A stretch of 22,209 bases of DNA. Source: Haloarculaceae archaeon (GTDB lineage Archaea > Halobacteriota > Halobacteria > Halobacteriales > Haloarculaceae). Position 1 is the first letter of the stretch, and every line of letters begins with the position of its first letter. This document shows, in pieces, positions 6,171-14,447 of this stretch. The DNA lies in NCBI GenBank assembly GCA_018609665.1, contig JAHENN010000277.1:1-22209 (forward strand), read 5' to 3'. The notes beneath the pieces were generated by a model that was given only the letters and a program-made list of their open reading frames with translations, did not search any database and was not told the DNA's origin. A program made the position numbers and the translations under genes.

Positions 6171-6557
6171 CTACGCCTCCGGCGGTGGCGGCTCGTCGGC
6201 CGGGCGGCGGGTCGACAGCACCAGCGTCGAGAAGTCCGTCTCGGTGATGTCGCCGCGGTCCAGCGCGTGGAACCACCCCTCGTCGACCCGCCACTCGCCG
6301 AGGAACTCGCCGGCGCCGTCGGTGGCGAACGCCCAGAAGTGACAGTCCGGCGGCGCCCAGCCGTCGTCGTAGGCCTCGACCAGTTCCGTGCAGACGTTGC
6401 CGATGTCGCCGCTGGCGAGGCCGCCGGCGGCCGTCTCGTACTCGACGTGGAGCCGCTCGCCGTCGTCGGTCGACTCGCGGGCGGTGCGCTCGACGTAGAC
6501 GCCGAGGCTCATCAGCCGCCGTTCGAGGCGGTCGACCACCTCGGCGGTCCCGTCCAT
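6171..6557 (-). CDS. Small conserved haloarchaeal protein (possibly DUF8159)
   Basis: This 128-residue soluble acidic protein has no signal peptide or membrane segment. The layout is an N-terminal helix (VVDRLERRLMSLGVYVE), a beta-strand pattern (RLHVEYETAAGG), a helix (IGNVCTELVEAYDDGW) and then a C-terminal stretch reading 'FLGEWRVDEGWFHALDRGDITETDFSTLVLST'-like, ending in a Pro-rich tail. From memory this order resembles DUF8159, but I cannot confirm it and no function is known. The ATG at 6557 has an A/T-rich box (TTTTCTT on the minus strand, about 6582-6588) about 28 bp upstream, in the 38-bp gap after the thioesterase. It may also be read through from that gene. Confidence 0.7.
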   Translation of the reverse strand: MDGTAEVVDRLERRLMSLGVYVERTARESTDDGERLHVEYETAAGGLASGDIGNVCTELVEAYDDGWAPPDCHFWAFATDGAGEFLGEWRVDEGWFHALDRGDITETDFSTLVLSTRRPADEPPPPEA

Positions 6558-6595
6558 ATCCGCCGTTCGGCCCGGGGCGGAAGAAAACCCTTCGC

Positions 6596-7015
6596 CTACA
6601 CCGGCGCCGGCGGCTCGGGCTGGAACTCGACGACCGCCTCGCGGAACGCCTCGGGCACGCGGGTCGGCTCGCCCGACTCGTCGACGGCGACGTGGACCAG
6701 CCCGCCCTCCGCGACGACGTCGCCGGCCTCGTCGCGGCACTCGTAGTCGAACTCGATGCTGGAGGCCTCGATGGCGTCGACGCGGATGGCGTTGCACAGC
6801 CGGTCGCGGAACGCTGCGGGCTTGCGGTAGTCGAGGTCGACGTGGACGACGTGGACATCCCAGTCGGCGTCCCGCAGTCTCTCGTAGGGGTAGCCGATGG
6901 CCTCGAGGTAGGCGGTGAACGCCTCGTCCTGGAAGGTGACGTAGTTGCCGTAGAAGACGACGCCCTGGGCGTCGGTCTCCTCGAACCGGACCGTGTTCTC
7001 GTGGACCGTCTGCAT
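6596..7015 (-). CDS. YbgC/4HBT-type acyl-CoA thioesterase
   Basis: This 139-residue protein has the usual single hotdog-domain length. 4HBT/YbgC enzymes hydrolyse acyl-CoA thioesters in the cytoplasm as homotetramers. The signature is near the N-terminus: VRFEETDAQGVVFYGNYVTFQDEAF, shown here split as VRFEETDAQGVVF and YGNYVTFQDEAF, with Asp15 at the catalytic Asp position, the 'GVVFYGNY' loop and the following helix. The LDYRKPAAFRDRL segment and the strand 'IEFDYECRD' complete the fold. The acyl substrate cannot be told from sequence. It lies 45 bp downstream of the GH15 gene and 38 bp upstream of the small conserved gene, all on the minus strand, so the three may form a loose operon, although weak AT-rich boxes precede each. 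Confidence 0.9.
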   Translation of the reverse strand: MQTVHENTVRFEETDAQGVVFYGNYVTFQDEAFTAYLEAIGYPYERLRDADWDVHVVHVDLDYRKPAAFRDRLCNAIRVDAIEASSIEFDYECRDEAGDVVAEGGLVHVAVDESGEPTRVPEAFREAVVEFQPEPPAPV

Positions 7016-7060
7016 ACCCGGCGGGGGGCCGGCGGCGACAAGAGCGTTGTGGCGACCGAC

Positions 7061-9574
7061 TCACTCCAGTTCCCGGTCCTGGAGCGCGCCGGTGACGCCG
7101 GCCACGGTGGCGGGCTCGAACTCCGCGTCCGCCGGCGGGTACGCCTCCAGGGCAGCGAGGTAGAACAGCACCTGCTCCCAGACGTGGGGCTGGCCCTGGA
7201 TGGACCGGACCTCGCGGTCGTCGCCCTCGCCGAAGACGCGCCAGAACTCGCCCATCACGTGGGTGTCGTCGGTCGCGTGGCGGGTGCCGACCCACCGGAC
7301 CGCGTCCCGGACCGCCGAGAGGCTGCGCGGTTCGTCCTCGCCGCGGCGGGCCTTCGCCAGCGGGATGAGCACCTTCGAGTCGTAGCCGCCGTCGTCGGTC
7401 TCGCCGGCCTCCGGTTCGGCGGTGATCTCGGGGATGGTCGCGCCGTCCCGCGTCATGTGCGACCGGATGCGGGGGTGGTCGAACGGGTTGTCGACCTGCG
7501 GGCGGTCGCAGAGCCGGCCGGTCTCGGGGTCGGTGTACGGCGTGAACGCCAGCGGCCACGTCAGCTCGCTGTACGGGAAGCCGCCCTCGTTGCCGCAGTA
7601 ACAGCCCTCCTCGGCGTCGTACAGCACCTCGTCGATGGCCCGCCCGAGTTCGTGGCGGCGCTCGTCGTAGCGCTCGGCCGCCTCGTCGAAGCCGAGCACG
7701 CGGGCGGCCCTCGCGGCCGACGTCAGCGCCTGCCAGGCCGGGGCGGCGCCGTTGATCGTCTGGCGGTCCGGCTGGGTGAACCGGTCGTCCTCGAAGTTCG
7801 GACACTGGAGGCCGTTGCGGGGGTCCCGGCAGTCGACCAGGTAGTCGGCGGCCCGCCGGATCGTCGGCCACACCGCCCGGAGGTACTCCTCGTCGCCGGT
7901 CACCTCGTAGTGGTCGACCAGCGTCCAGACGACGAACCCCGTCGTGTCGATCTGGTAGGGGATGGGCCCGCCGGCGACGCCGTCGGCGTAGTAGTTCATG
8001 TTCCAGTTGGCCTGCAGCGTGTTGAGCGACGTCCGCTGGGAGGGCCGGGTCGGGTCCGTGACGTCGCCCTCGCGGACGGAGTCGACGGTCCGCTGCTGCA
8101 GGCTGGCGTACCACCGGTTGCGCTTCTCCACCCAGTCGTTCCGCCCGATGAGGTCGAGAGCGTAGTTGAAGAAGGCGCCGTCGCGGGGCCAGTCCTCGCC
8201 GTACGGCGGCTGCGTGGTGATGGAGGCGACGAGCGCGCCGGACTCGGGGTCGTAGGTGGTGACCAGCGTGACCAGCGCCCGCCGGGCCGTCGCCATGATG
8301 GCATCCGTGTCGGCCGGCGACTCCCGGGCGGCGATGGTCTCGCGGTTCGGCAGCGGCGCCTCCGACAGCAGGTCGGCGATCCACGCCTCCTTGGCCTCGC
8401 GGAGGCGCTCGAACCGCGCGTCCCGGACCCGCCCGAGGACGGTCCCGGCCTCGGTCTCGTCGGCGCCGGCCGCCAGCACCACCGTCTCCTCGGCCGTGCC
8501 GCCGGGGCCGAACTCCAGCGGCGTCGAGACGGCGCTCGTCGCCTGGCCGACGTAGCTGTCGTTGCCGGACAGCCCCCCGCTCGAGGCGTCGTCGTAGGCG
8601 TCGACCGCCGGCCCCTCGCGGCCCGTCGGCTCGGCGGCGGGGTCGTGGGCGTCGCCGCCGACCTGGAAGCCGGCCGTCTCGCCGTCGAAGCCGACCACGA
8701 GGGCGACGGACCGCTGCTCGCCGGTCGACTGGTCGACGCCGCTGCGGTCGTGGACGACCGCGTCCAGCCGGTCGACGTAGCGGGCGCGGTGGTCGTTGTT
8801 CTCCTCGAAACACCAGTCCTGGACGGGGTACTGGGGGTACTTGCCGACGACGAGGCCGGGGTTCTGGAAGGCGACGAGCCGGGCGGCCGCGACCGGCGAG
8901 TCGCCCCGCCTGGTCGCCCGGACGCGGCGGACGAGGGCGTCGTCGTCGCGGGCCACGACGGCCTCGACGCGGACGTCGAGCCCCAGCTCGTCGTCGGCGT
9001 AGCGGGTGACGACGGCGTCGGAGTACGCCGCCTCGACGCCGTCGAGGTCGTTGCGGTAGCGCTGCTCGACCTCGTCGAACTCTCGGAGCCAGGTGGTCTC
9101 GAAGCCGTCGCCGGTGTCGGCGGCGACCCCGAGGAACGCCCCCATGTTCGGCGCGACCACGATCTCGTCGTCCGCGTCGCGGCCCTCGGTGAAGTACTTC
9201 AGCTGCTCGTAGAAGGACGGTCGCGGCCACCGGAGGACCGTCACCGTCCCCGCGTCGTTGAGCGCGGCCGCCATGCGCCCGTTGGCCGACTGGGCGTTGA
9301 CGTCCGTCGGGCCGTACAGCGGCCGGTCGCGGGGCTTGAAGCAGCCGCGCTTGGCCCGCAACCGCTGCGGCGTCGAGCCGTGGAAGTCCGAGTCGACGGG
9401 GTAGAGCCGGCCGCGGTGCGAGCGGCCGGCCGCGGCCCCGAGGTCGGTCGTCGGATCGCCGGCACGCGTCGCGGACGGCAGCGCGCCGAGGCCGGCGGCG
9501 GCCCCGACCGCGCCGAGCACCGCCCGCCGCGAGATGTCGGTCGCCGGGTCGTCGTGGTCGTCTCGATCCGTCAT
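7061..9574 (-). CDS. Tat-exported GH15 (glucoamylase/glucodextranase-like) glycoside hydrolase
   Basis: This 837-residue enzyme is expected to release glucose from alpha-glucans outside the cell. Residues about 1-38 form a Tat signal with SRRAVLG followed by a hydrophobic Ala/Gly stretch. A beta-rich N-terminal domain (about 60-400) resembles the glucodextranase/GH15 N-domain, and is followed by an (alpha/alpha)6 barrel. Barrel landmarks are the substrate-binding WPRDGAFFNYALDL (Trp462), PYQIDTTGFV, the likely general acid Glu595 in CPNFEDDR, and the likely general base Glu800 in QPHVWEQVLFYLAALEAY. Catalytic assignments rest on family pattern only. Whether the linkage cut is alpha-1,4 or alpha-1,6 cannot be decided. 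The gene is divergent from metYX. Two possible promoters exist: TACATAAA at 9630-9637, giving a short leader, or CTAAT at 9601-9605, leaderless. Confidence 0.9.
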   Translation of the reverse strand: MTDRDDHDDPATDISRRAVLGAVGAAAGLGALPSATRAGDPTTDLGAAAGRSHRGRLYPVDSDFHGSTPQRLRAKRGCFKPRDRPLYGPTDVNAQSANGRMAAALNDAGTVTVLRWPRPSFYEQLKYFTEGRDADDEIVVAPNMGAFLGVAADTGDGFETTWLREFDEVEQRYRNDLDGVEAAYSDAVVTRYADDELGLDVRVEAVVARDDDALVRRVRATRRGDSPVAAARLVAFQNPGLVVGKYPQYPVQDWCFEENNDHRARYVDRLDAVVHDRSGVDQSTGEQRSVALVVGFDGETAGFQVGGDAHDPAAEPTGREGPAVDAYDDASSGGLSGNDSYVGQATSAVSTPLEFGPGGTAEETVVLAAGADETEAGTVLGRVRDARFERLREAKEAWIADLLSEAPLPNRETIAARESPADTDAIMATARRALVTLVTTYDPESGALVASITTQPPYGEDWPRDGAFFNYALDLIGRNDWVEKRNRWYASLQQRTVDSVREGDVTDPTRPSQRTSLNTLQANWNMNYYADGVAGGPIPYQIDTTGFVVWTLVDHYEVTGDEEYLRAVWPTIRRAADYLVDCRDPRNGLQCPNFEDDRFTQPDRQTINGAAPAWQALTSAARAARVLGFDEAAERYDERRHELGRAIDEVLYDAEEGCYCGNEGGFPYSELTWPLAFTPYTDPETGRLCDRPQVDNPFDHPRIRSHMTRDGATIPEITAEPEAGETDDGGYDSKVLIPLAKARRGEDEPRSLSAVRDAVRWVGTRHATDDTHVMGEFWRVFGEGDDREVRSIQGQPHVWEQVLFYLAALEAYPPADAEFEPATVAGVTGALQDRELE

Positions 9575-9629
9575 TGAATTCCGACACGCCCGGCGGCCGG
9601 ATTAGCCTACCGCGCGGGATGCCTGGCAG

Positions 9630-9637
9630 TTTATGTA
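9630..9637 (-). promoter_or_regulatory. Candidate TATA box of the GH15 gene
   Basis: The minus strand reads TACATAAA, about 60 bp before the ATG at 9574, which would give a leader of roughly 30 nt. A weaker box (CTAAT, 9601-9605) sits at leaderless distance, so the true promoter is uncertain. Confidence 0.4.
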
Positions 9638-9647
9638 CCGCCGCGGT

Positions 9648-9662
9648 CGGCAAGCCTTGCCG
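9648..9662. promoter_or_regulatory. 15-bp dyad upstream of the metYX promoter
   Basis: CGGCAAG-C-CTTGCCG is a perfect inverted repeat with a 1-bp centre. It ends 10 bp before the TTATAG box of metY, about where a regulator would sit just upstream of the BRE. It lies in the shared region between the divergent GH15 gene and metYX. Confidence 0.5.
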
Positions 9663-9672
9663 TAACTCTCGG

Positions 9673-9682
9673 TTATAGAAAT
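9673..9682 (+). promoter_or_regulatory. TATA box of metYX
   Basis: TTATAGAAAT is centred about 28-29 bp before the metY ATG at 9706, consistent with a leaderless transcript. The nearby GGAGGT (9685-9690) is 15 bp from that ATG and probably not in the transcript. Confidence 0.65.
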
Positions 9683-9688
9683 ACGGAG

Positions 9689-9705
9689 GTATATGCGCGA
9701 TATAC
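9689..9705. promoter_or_regulatory. 17-bp dyad abutting the metY start codon
   Basis: GTATAT-GCGCG-ATATAC has perfect 6-bp arms around a 5-bp centre and ends exactly at the base before the metY ATG. Lying downstream of the TATA box and over the predicted transcription start, it is placed like a repressor operator. The regulator is unknown. Confidence 0.55.
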
Positions 9706-10992
9706 ATGAGCGACGAGAGCGACGACGACGAGCCGGGGCTGGCGACGCGCTGTCTCCACGTCGGTCAGGGGCCGGACCCCGACACCGGCGCCGCCGCTCC
9801 GCCCGTCCACCAGACCTCCTCCTACGAGTTCCCGGACGCCGAGACCGCCGCCGACCGCTACGCCCTCGAGGACGACGGGAAGGTCTACTCCCGCATCTCC
9901 AACCCGACCGTCGAGGCGCTGGAGGAGCGGCTGGCCGCCGTCGAGGGCGGGACGGCGGCGCTGGCGACCGCCTCCGGGATGGCCGCGCTGGACGCCGCGA
10001 CGCTCGTGCTGGCGGAGGCCGGCGACAACGTCGTCTCCGCGTCGTCGATCTACGGCGGCACCCACACCTACCTCACGCACACGGCGAGCCGGCGGGGCAT
10101 CGAGGCGCGGTTCGTCGACACGCTGGACCCCGACGCCTACGCCGCGGCCATCGACGAGAACACGGCCTACGTCCACTGCGAGACGGTCGGCAACCCCTCG
10201 CTGGTGACGCCGCCGCTGTCGGAAATCGCCGCGGTCGCCCACGACAACGGCGTGCCGCTGTTCGTCGACAACACCTTCGCGACGCCGGCGCTGTGCCGGC
10301 CGCTGGAGCACGGCGCCGACCTCGTCTGGGAGTCGACGACGAAGTGGATCCACGGCTCCGGGACGACGGTCGGCGGGGTGCTGGTCGCCGACGGCTCCTT
10401 CCCGTTCGCGGAGTACCCCGAGCGGTACCCGGAGATCGGCGGCACGAACCCGGCGTTCGGGATCAACTTCAGCGAGCGATTCGGCGACCGCGCGGTGATC
10501 GAGGCGGCCCGCCAGCGCGGCGCCCGCAGCCTCGGCGACGGACAGTCGCCGTTCGACGCCTGGGCGACGATGCAGGGGCTGGAGACGCTGCCGCTGCGGA
10601 TGGAGCGACACTCGGAGAACGCCGCCGCCGTCGCGGAGTTCCTCGCCGACCACCCCGCGGTATCGTGGGTCGCCTACCCCGGCCTGGAGTCCCACGAGAC
10701 CCACGACCTGGCCGCGGAGTACCTCAACGGCGGCTACGGCGGGATGATTGCCTTCGGCCCCGAGGCAGGTTACGACGCCGCCGTCCGGCTCTGCGAGGAA
10801 ACGGAGGTCGCGAAGTTCCTCGCCAACGTCGGCGACGCCCGGACGCTCGTCATCCACCCCGCCTCGACGACCCACGCCCAGCTGTCGGAGGCCGAACAGC
10901 GGGCCAGCGGCGTCACGCCCGACCTCGTGCGGCTGTCGGTCGGCATCGAAGACGTCGACGACATCATCGCCGACCTCGACGCCGCGCTATGA
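9706..10992 (+). CDS. metY: O-acetylhomoserine sulfhydrylase (Cys/Met metabolism PLP enzyme)
   Basis: This 428-residue cytoplasmic PLP enzyme replaces the acetyl group of O-acetylhomoserine with sulfide (or a thiol) to give homocysteine. The length and motifs fit MetY: LATRCLHVGQGPDPDTGAAA near the N-terminus, YSRISNPTVEALEERLAALEG-type substrate loop, and the PLP-binding Lys213 in ESTTKWIHGSGTTVGG. Cystathionine gamma-synthase/lyase enzymes share the fold but are shorter (about 380-400) and lack the long loop after the Lys region seen here (FPFAEYPERYPEIGG). The adjacent metX makes exactly this substrate, which supports the call. The ATG at 9706 matches the TATA box at 9673. An ATG at 9693, close behind GGAGGT, is in another frame. 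The start is flanked by the dyad at 9689-9705. Confidence 0.93.
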   Translation: MSDESDDDEPGLATRCLHVGQGPDPDTGAAAPPVHQTSSYEFPDAETAADRYALEDDGKVYSRISNPTVEALEERLAAVEGGTAALATASGMAALDAATLVLAEAGDNVVSASSIYGGTHTYLTHTASRRGIEARFVDTLDPDAYAAAIDENTAYVHCETVGNPSLVTPPLSEIAAVAHDNGVPLFVDNTFATPALCRPLEHGADLVWESTTKWIHGSGTTVGGVLVADGSFPFAEYPERYPEIGGTNPAFGINFSERFGDRAVIEAARQRGARSLGDGQSPFDAWATMQGLETLPLRMERHSENAAAVAEFLADHPAVSWVAYPGLESHETHDLAAEYLNGGYGGMIAFGPEAGYDAAVRLCEETEVAKFLANVGDARTLVIHPASTTHAQLSEAEQRASGVTPDLVRLSVGIEDVDDIIADLDAAL

Positions 10993-12209
10993 GCGCCGAC
11001 CGCGTCTCGCTCGGGGAGTTCACCTTCGAGTGCGGCGAGTCGATCCCCGACCTCGAGGTCGCCTACGAGACGTACGGCGAGTTCACGGGCGACAACGCGG
11101 TGCTGGTGTGTCACGCCCTGACCGGCAGCGCCCACGTCGCCGGCGGCCGGCGGCGGGCCGACACCGCCGGCCAGGCCCGCGCCTGGTGGGACGACATCGT
11201 CGGCCCTGGCAAGGCCATCGACACCACCGACTACTACGTCGTCTGCGCGAACGTCCCCGGCTCCTGTTACGGCTCCTCGGGGCCGCCCTCGACGAACCCG
11301 GAGACGGGCGAGCCGTGGGGCACCGACTTCCCGGCGGTGACGGTCGGCGACTGGACCCGCGCCCAGCGGCGGCTGCTCGACGAGCTGGGCGTGCCGAACC
11401 TCCACGCCGCCGTCGGCGGCTCCGTCGGCGGGATGAACGTCCTCGAGTGGGCCAAGCGCCACCCCGACCACGTCGACCGGCTGCTGGTCGTCGCCGCCGC
11501 CGCCCGCCTCGATTCGCAGTGTCTCGCCCTCGACGCCATCGCCCGCCGGGCGGTCACCACCGACCCCGACTGGCAGGGCGGCGACTACTACGGCGGCGAC
11601 GCCGACGGCCGTGCGAGCGACGAGGGCCCCGTCGAGGGGCTGGCGCTCGCCCGCCAGATCGGCCACGTGATGTACCTCTCGAAGTCGTCGATGGATGACA
11701 GGTTCGGCCGCCGAGCCGCGGGGATGGACGCCGGCCGCGAGCTCTTCCGGATGGACCCCGCGGCGGGCTTCTTCCCGTACCGCGAGGTGGAGTCGTACCT
11801 CGACTACCAGGGCGAGAAGTTCGCCCGACGGTTCGACGCCAACTCCTATCTCTACCTGACGCGGGCGATGGACAGCTACGACCTGTCGGCGGGTTACGAC
11901 TCCGACGCCGAGGCGGTGGCGGCCTTCGACGGCGAGGCGCTGCTGCTGTCGTTCACCGGCGACTGGCACTTCACCGTCGAGCAGAGCGAGTCGCTGGCGG
12001 CGGCGTTCCGGGCGACCGGCACCGACACCGCCCACCACGTCGTCGACTCCGACCACGGCCACGACGCCTTCCTGGTCGAGCCGGACCGGGTCGGCCCGCC
12101 GCTGTCGGACTTCCTGGCCGACGGCGTCGACGGCCGGGCCGTCTCCGACACCGAGGAGGACGACGACGACGACTTCGCCCCGGTCCACGCCGGGCTCTTT
12201 TCCAACTGA
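10989..12209 (+). CDS. metX: Homoserine O-acetyltransferase
   Basis: This 406-residue alpha/beta-hydrolase-fold enzyme transfers acetyl from acetyl-CoA to homoserine, committing it to methionine synthesis. The visible triad is Ser145 in GGSVGGMNVLEW, Asp325 in FTGDWHFT, and His358 in DHGHDAFL. Other family marks are CHALTGSAHV and NVPGSCYGSSGP. The MetX fold can also use succinyl-CoA, which sequence alone cannot rule out, but pairing with metY favours acetyl. The start overlaps the metY stop by 4 bp (ATGA), so the two are translationally coupled. The C-terminus has a very acidic tail (TEEDDDDDFAPVHAGLFSN), which is consistent with salt adaptation. The gene is convergent with the histidine kinase, with a 98-bp spacer in which I see no clear terminator. 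Confidence 0.94.
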   Translation: MSADRVSLGEFTFECGESIPDLEVAYETYGEFTGDNAVLVCHALTGSAHVAGGRRRADTAGQARAWWDDIVGPGKAIDTTDYYVVCANVPGSCYGSSGPPSTNPETGEPWGTDFPAVTVGDWTRAQRRLLDELGVPNLHAAVGGSVGGMNVLEWAKRHPDHVDRLLVVAAAARLDSQCLALDAIARRAVTTDPDWQGGDYYGGDADGRASDEGPVEGLALARQIGHVMYLSKSSMDDRFGRRAAGMDAGRELFRMDPAAGFFPYREVESYLDYQGEKFARRFDANSYLYLTRAMDSYDLSAGYDSDAEAVAAFDGEALLLSFTGDWHFTVEQSESLAAAFRATGTDTAHHVVDSDHGHDAFLVEPDRVGPPLSDFLADGVDGRAVSDTEEDDDDDFAPVHAGLFSN

Positions 12210-12307
12210 CCGGCGCGGCAGCGACGAGTCCGGCTGCGCCCGAGGGGACGTCGTCGGTCCGGGCAGCAATCCGCCTGCCGGGCGGTCCGTGCGCCGGGCG
12301 AGCCCGC

Positions 12308-13708
12308 TCAGACGCGGCGGTCGCGGTCGACGGCCGGCAGTTCGACCCGGACCCGGTAGTCGTCGGCCTCCGGGAGCCGGAGCCGCCCGCCGGCGTTCTC
12401 CGCGGCCCACCGGAGCGCCCACAGCGAGATGCCGCTGCCGTGTCCCAGCGGCGTCTCCCGGCCCTCGACCAGCGCCTCCCGGACCATCTCCGGCACCGGG
12501 TCGCCGGGGCAGCGAACCTCGACGGCGACGGTGCCGGCCTCGGGAGGCCGGACCGCGACGGTCGGAGCGCCGTCGGTCCGGGTTGCGACGTCGGTCAACA
12601 GCGCCGTCAGCGCGTCCCGGAGCCCCGTGTCCGCCGGTGCCGTCGCGTCGACGTCCGCCCGGACGTCGAGCCCCTCGGCGGCCGACCTTTCGACCGCGTC
12701 GGCGGCCGCCTCGACGAGGACACCGACGTCGGTCGGCTCGACGGACGACACCGACAGCGTCCAGCGGACGTGGCGGGCCCGCTCGGCCGTCTCGACGACC
12801 GACGTCGCGTGGTCGATGGCCGTCGTCAGACACTCCCGCGCCGCCGGGTCGAGGTCGTCCCGCTCGGCGAGCGTCCGCAGGTTGCCGAGCACCACGTTGA
12901 GGTCGTTGCGGACGTCGTGCCGGAGCACCCGGTTCAGCACCGACAGCCGCTGTTCGCGGCGCTCGAGCGCCCGGTCGGTCATGGCGAAGTCGCGGGTCCG
13001 CTCCAGCATCATCCGGACGTTCAGCTCCGGCTCCGGCTTCGGCGGGTCGTCGTACGTCCCCGGCGGCACGTAGTAGGGGTTCTCACAGACCCGCCCCCGG
13101 TAGACGATCAGCCGGTGGGTCCACAGCGCCTTGCCGAGCGACGCCTCGGAGAACCGCGAGAGGTCGTACTGACAGAGGGCGATGACGGGCAGGTCCGCGT
13201 GCTGCTCGTCGAAGCGCGACTCGAAGCGGAGGATGGGGTCGAACCGCTCGGCGGCGTGGAAACACCAGCTGTTCTCCCCGGCGACGGCGAGGCCGTCGTG
13301 GCCGGCCGCGCGGCTCTCGCGGCAGGCCGTCTCGAGGGTCCGTAACATTCCGTCGGGGTCGAAGCCGTCGTCCAGATACACCGACTCCGCCTCCCGGATC
13401 TGCAGGTCGCCCGCGTCGGTCCGGGCGTCGACGTCGACGCCGACCGCCGCCAGCGTTCGCCGGACCGTCTCCGGGTCGTTGTCGTCGGCGATGTAGAGAC
13501 ACCGGCGGTCGTCCCGCAGGGCCGCGTCGGCGAAGGCGGCCCCCGACGTCAGCTGGACGTCCGGCGCGTCGTAGAACATCGCCAGATGCTGGGGGGCGTC
13601 GAGCCCGGCGAACTCCGCGCGGATGCGCTCGAAGTCCGGTACGTCCGGCGCGTCCGGTGCGTCCGGGCTCCCGTCGGCCACGTCTCTCGACCCCCCAGGG
13701 CTGTCCAT
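12308..13708 (-). CDS. MEDS-domain sensor histidine kinase with degenerate ATPase domain
   Basis: This 466-residue cytoplasmic protein has no membrane segment. After a low-complexity N-terminus (APDAPDVPD), residues about 36-232 form a MEDS (DcmR-like sensory) domain: HLAMFYDAPDVQLTSGAAF, then CLYIADDN, 'LPVIALCQYDLSRF' and 'HRLIVYRGRVCENPYYVPP'. Residues about 240-310 are a dimerisation/phosphoacceptor helix with His264 in VLRHDVRNDLNVVLGN, typical of haloarchaeal kinases. The HATPase region (about 330-462) keeps the final glycine box (LGHGSGISLW) but lacks the N-box Asn (ALTALLTDVATRTDG) and a clear D-x-G-x-G (CPGDPVPE). It may be a weak or inactive kinase. No response regulator is adjacent. 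TATGA at 13731-13735 is about 25-27 bp upstream of the ATG. Confidence 0.87.
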   Translation of the reverse strand: MDSPGGSRDVADGSPDAPDAPDVPDFERIRAEFAGLDAPQHLAMFYDAPDVQLTSGAAFADAALRDDRRCLYIADDNDPETVRRTLAAVGVDVDARTDAGDLQIREAESVYLDDGFDPDGMLRTLETACRESRAAGHDGLAVAGENSWCFHAAERFDPILRFESRFDEQHADLPVIALCQYDLSRFSEASLGKALWTHRLIVYRGRVCENPYYVPPGTYDDPPKPEPELNVRMMLERTRDFAMTDRALERREQRLSVLNRVLRHDVRNDLNVVLGNLRTLAERDDLDPAARECLTTAIDHATSVVETAERARHVRWTLSVSSVEPTDVGVLVEAAADAVERSAAEGLDVRADVDATAPADTGLRDALTALLTDVATRTDGAPTVAVRPPEAGTVAVEVRCPGDPVPEMVREALVEGRETPLGHGSGISLWALRWAAENAGGRLRLPEADDYRVRVELPAVDRDRRV

Positions 13709-13770
13709 ACCGACGACGGACGAGCGACGGTCATAGCTCTGGCGGTCGGTTCGGCGCGCCGAACGCCGCG

Positions 13771-14403
13771 TTACAGGAGGTCCCGGCGCTCGAACAGCGT
13801 CCGGAGGTCGGCCATCGAGGCGACGACGGCGTCGCAGTGCGGCTCGACGGCGGGCTTCGGCTCGTAGCCGACCGCCAGCCCGGCGACCTCAAGCATCGGC
13901 AGGTCGTTGGCGCCGTCGCCGACGGCGGCCGTCTCCTCCGCCGCGACCCCGACGTCGGCGGCAAGCGCCTCGAGGGCGTCGTCCTTCGTCCCCGCGACGA
14001 GCGGCCCCTCGACGGCGCCGGTCAGCGCGCCGTCCCGGGTCGGGAGCCGGTTGGCGACGACGGCGCCGACGTCGACGCCCGCTGCCGACAGCGCCCGCTC
14101 GACGCCGCGCTCGAAGCCGCCCGTCAGAATCGCGACGTGGTGGTCGGCCGCCCGCAGCGCCGCGACGACGTCGGCCGCGCCGGGGCGCAGCGCGACGCCG
14201 TCGAGGGCCGCCGCGACGTCGGCTTCCGGGAGGCCGTCGAGCAGCTCCGCGCGGGCCCGGAGGCTCTCGGTGTAGGAGAGCTCGTCGTTCATCGCCCGCT
14301 CGGTGATGTCGGCGATCTCACCGGCGACGCCGGCCTGCTCGCCCAGCAGGACCGTCATCTCGGAGTCCGACAGCGTCCCGTCGAAGTCGAAGGCGACGAG
14401 CAT
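13771..14403 (-). CDS. serB: Phosphoserine phosphatase
   Basis: This 210-residue HAD-superfamily enzyme hydrolyses L-3-phosphoserine to serine, the last step of the phosphorylated serine pathway. The HAD motifs are all present: nucleophile Asp6 and Asp8 in FDFDGTLSDSE, the Thr of LTGG (93-96), Lys140, and GDGANDLPML (162-171). The Glu/Arg-bearing cap region (ITERAMNDELSYTESLRARAELL) is that of SerB. It is a single-domain form without the N-terminal ACT domain of E. coli SerB, at the usual archaeal length. The ATG at 14403 begins the conserved core, with a weak T-rich box at about 14427-14434. serA lies on the opposite strand about 2.8 kb away. The gene is 44 bp downstream of the RND gene and 62 bp upstream of the kinase on the same strand. 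Confidence 0.92.
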   Translation of the reverse strand: MLVAFDFDGTLSDSEMTVLLGEQAGVAGEIADITERAMNDELSYTESLRARAELLDGLPEADVAAALDGVALRPGAADVVAALRAADHHVAILTGGFERGVERALSAAGVDVGAVVANRLPTRDGALTGAVEGPLVAGTKDDALEALAADVGVAAEETAAVGDGANDLPMLEVAGLAVGYEPKPAVEPHCDAVVASMADLRTLFERRDLL

Positions 14404-14447
14404 ACGCCGACTGGGGGACGGCGGGGTACGAAAGCGTCGGTTCCGCC

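Noticed and set aside
6171..9707. An 1178-codon minus-strand frame across the GH15 gene
   Set aside because: Arg/Pro-rich shadow translation. Only its last 128 codons (6171-6557) look like a real protein, and the GH15 motifs are in another frame.
9693..12209. An 838-codon plus-strand frame starting at the ATG behind GGAGGT and running into metX
   Set aside because: Its first 432 codons are an Arg-rich shadow of metY in another frame. The metX homology begins only at 10989, and the TATA spacing fits the ATG at 9706.
12210..12307. Terminator hairpins between metX and the kinase
   Set aside because: Only short 5-bp GC pairings (GGCAG/CTGCC) and no T-tract; indistinguishable from background in such GC-rich DNA.
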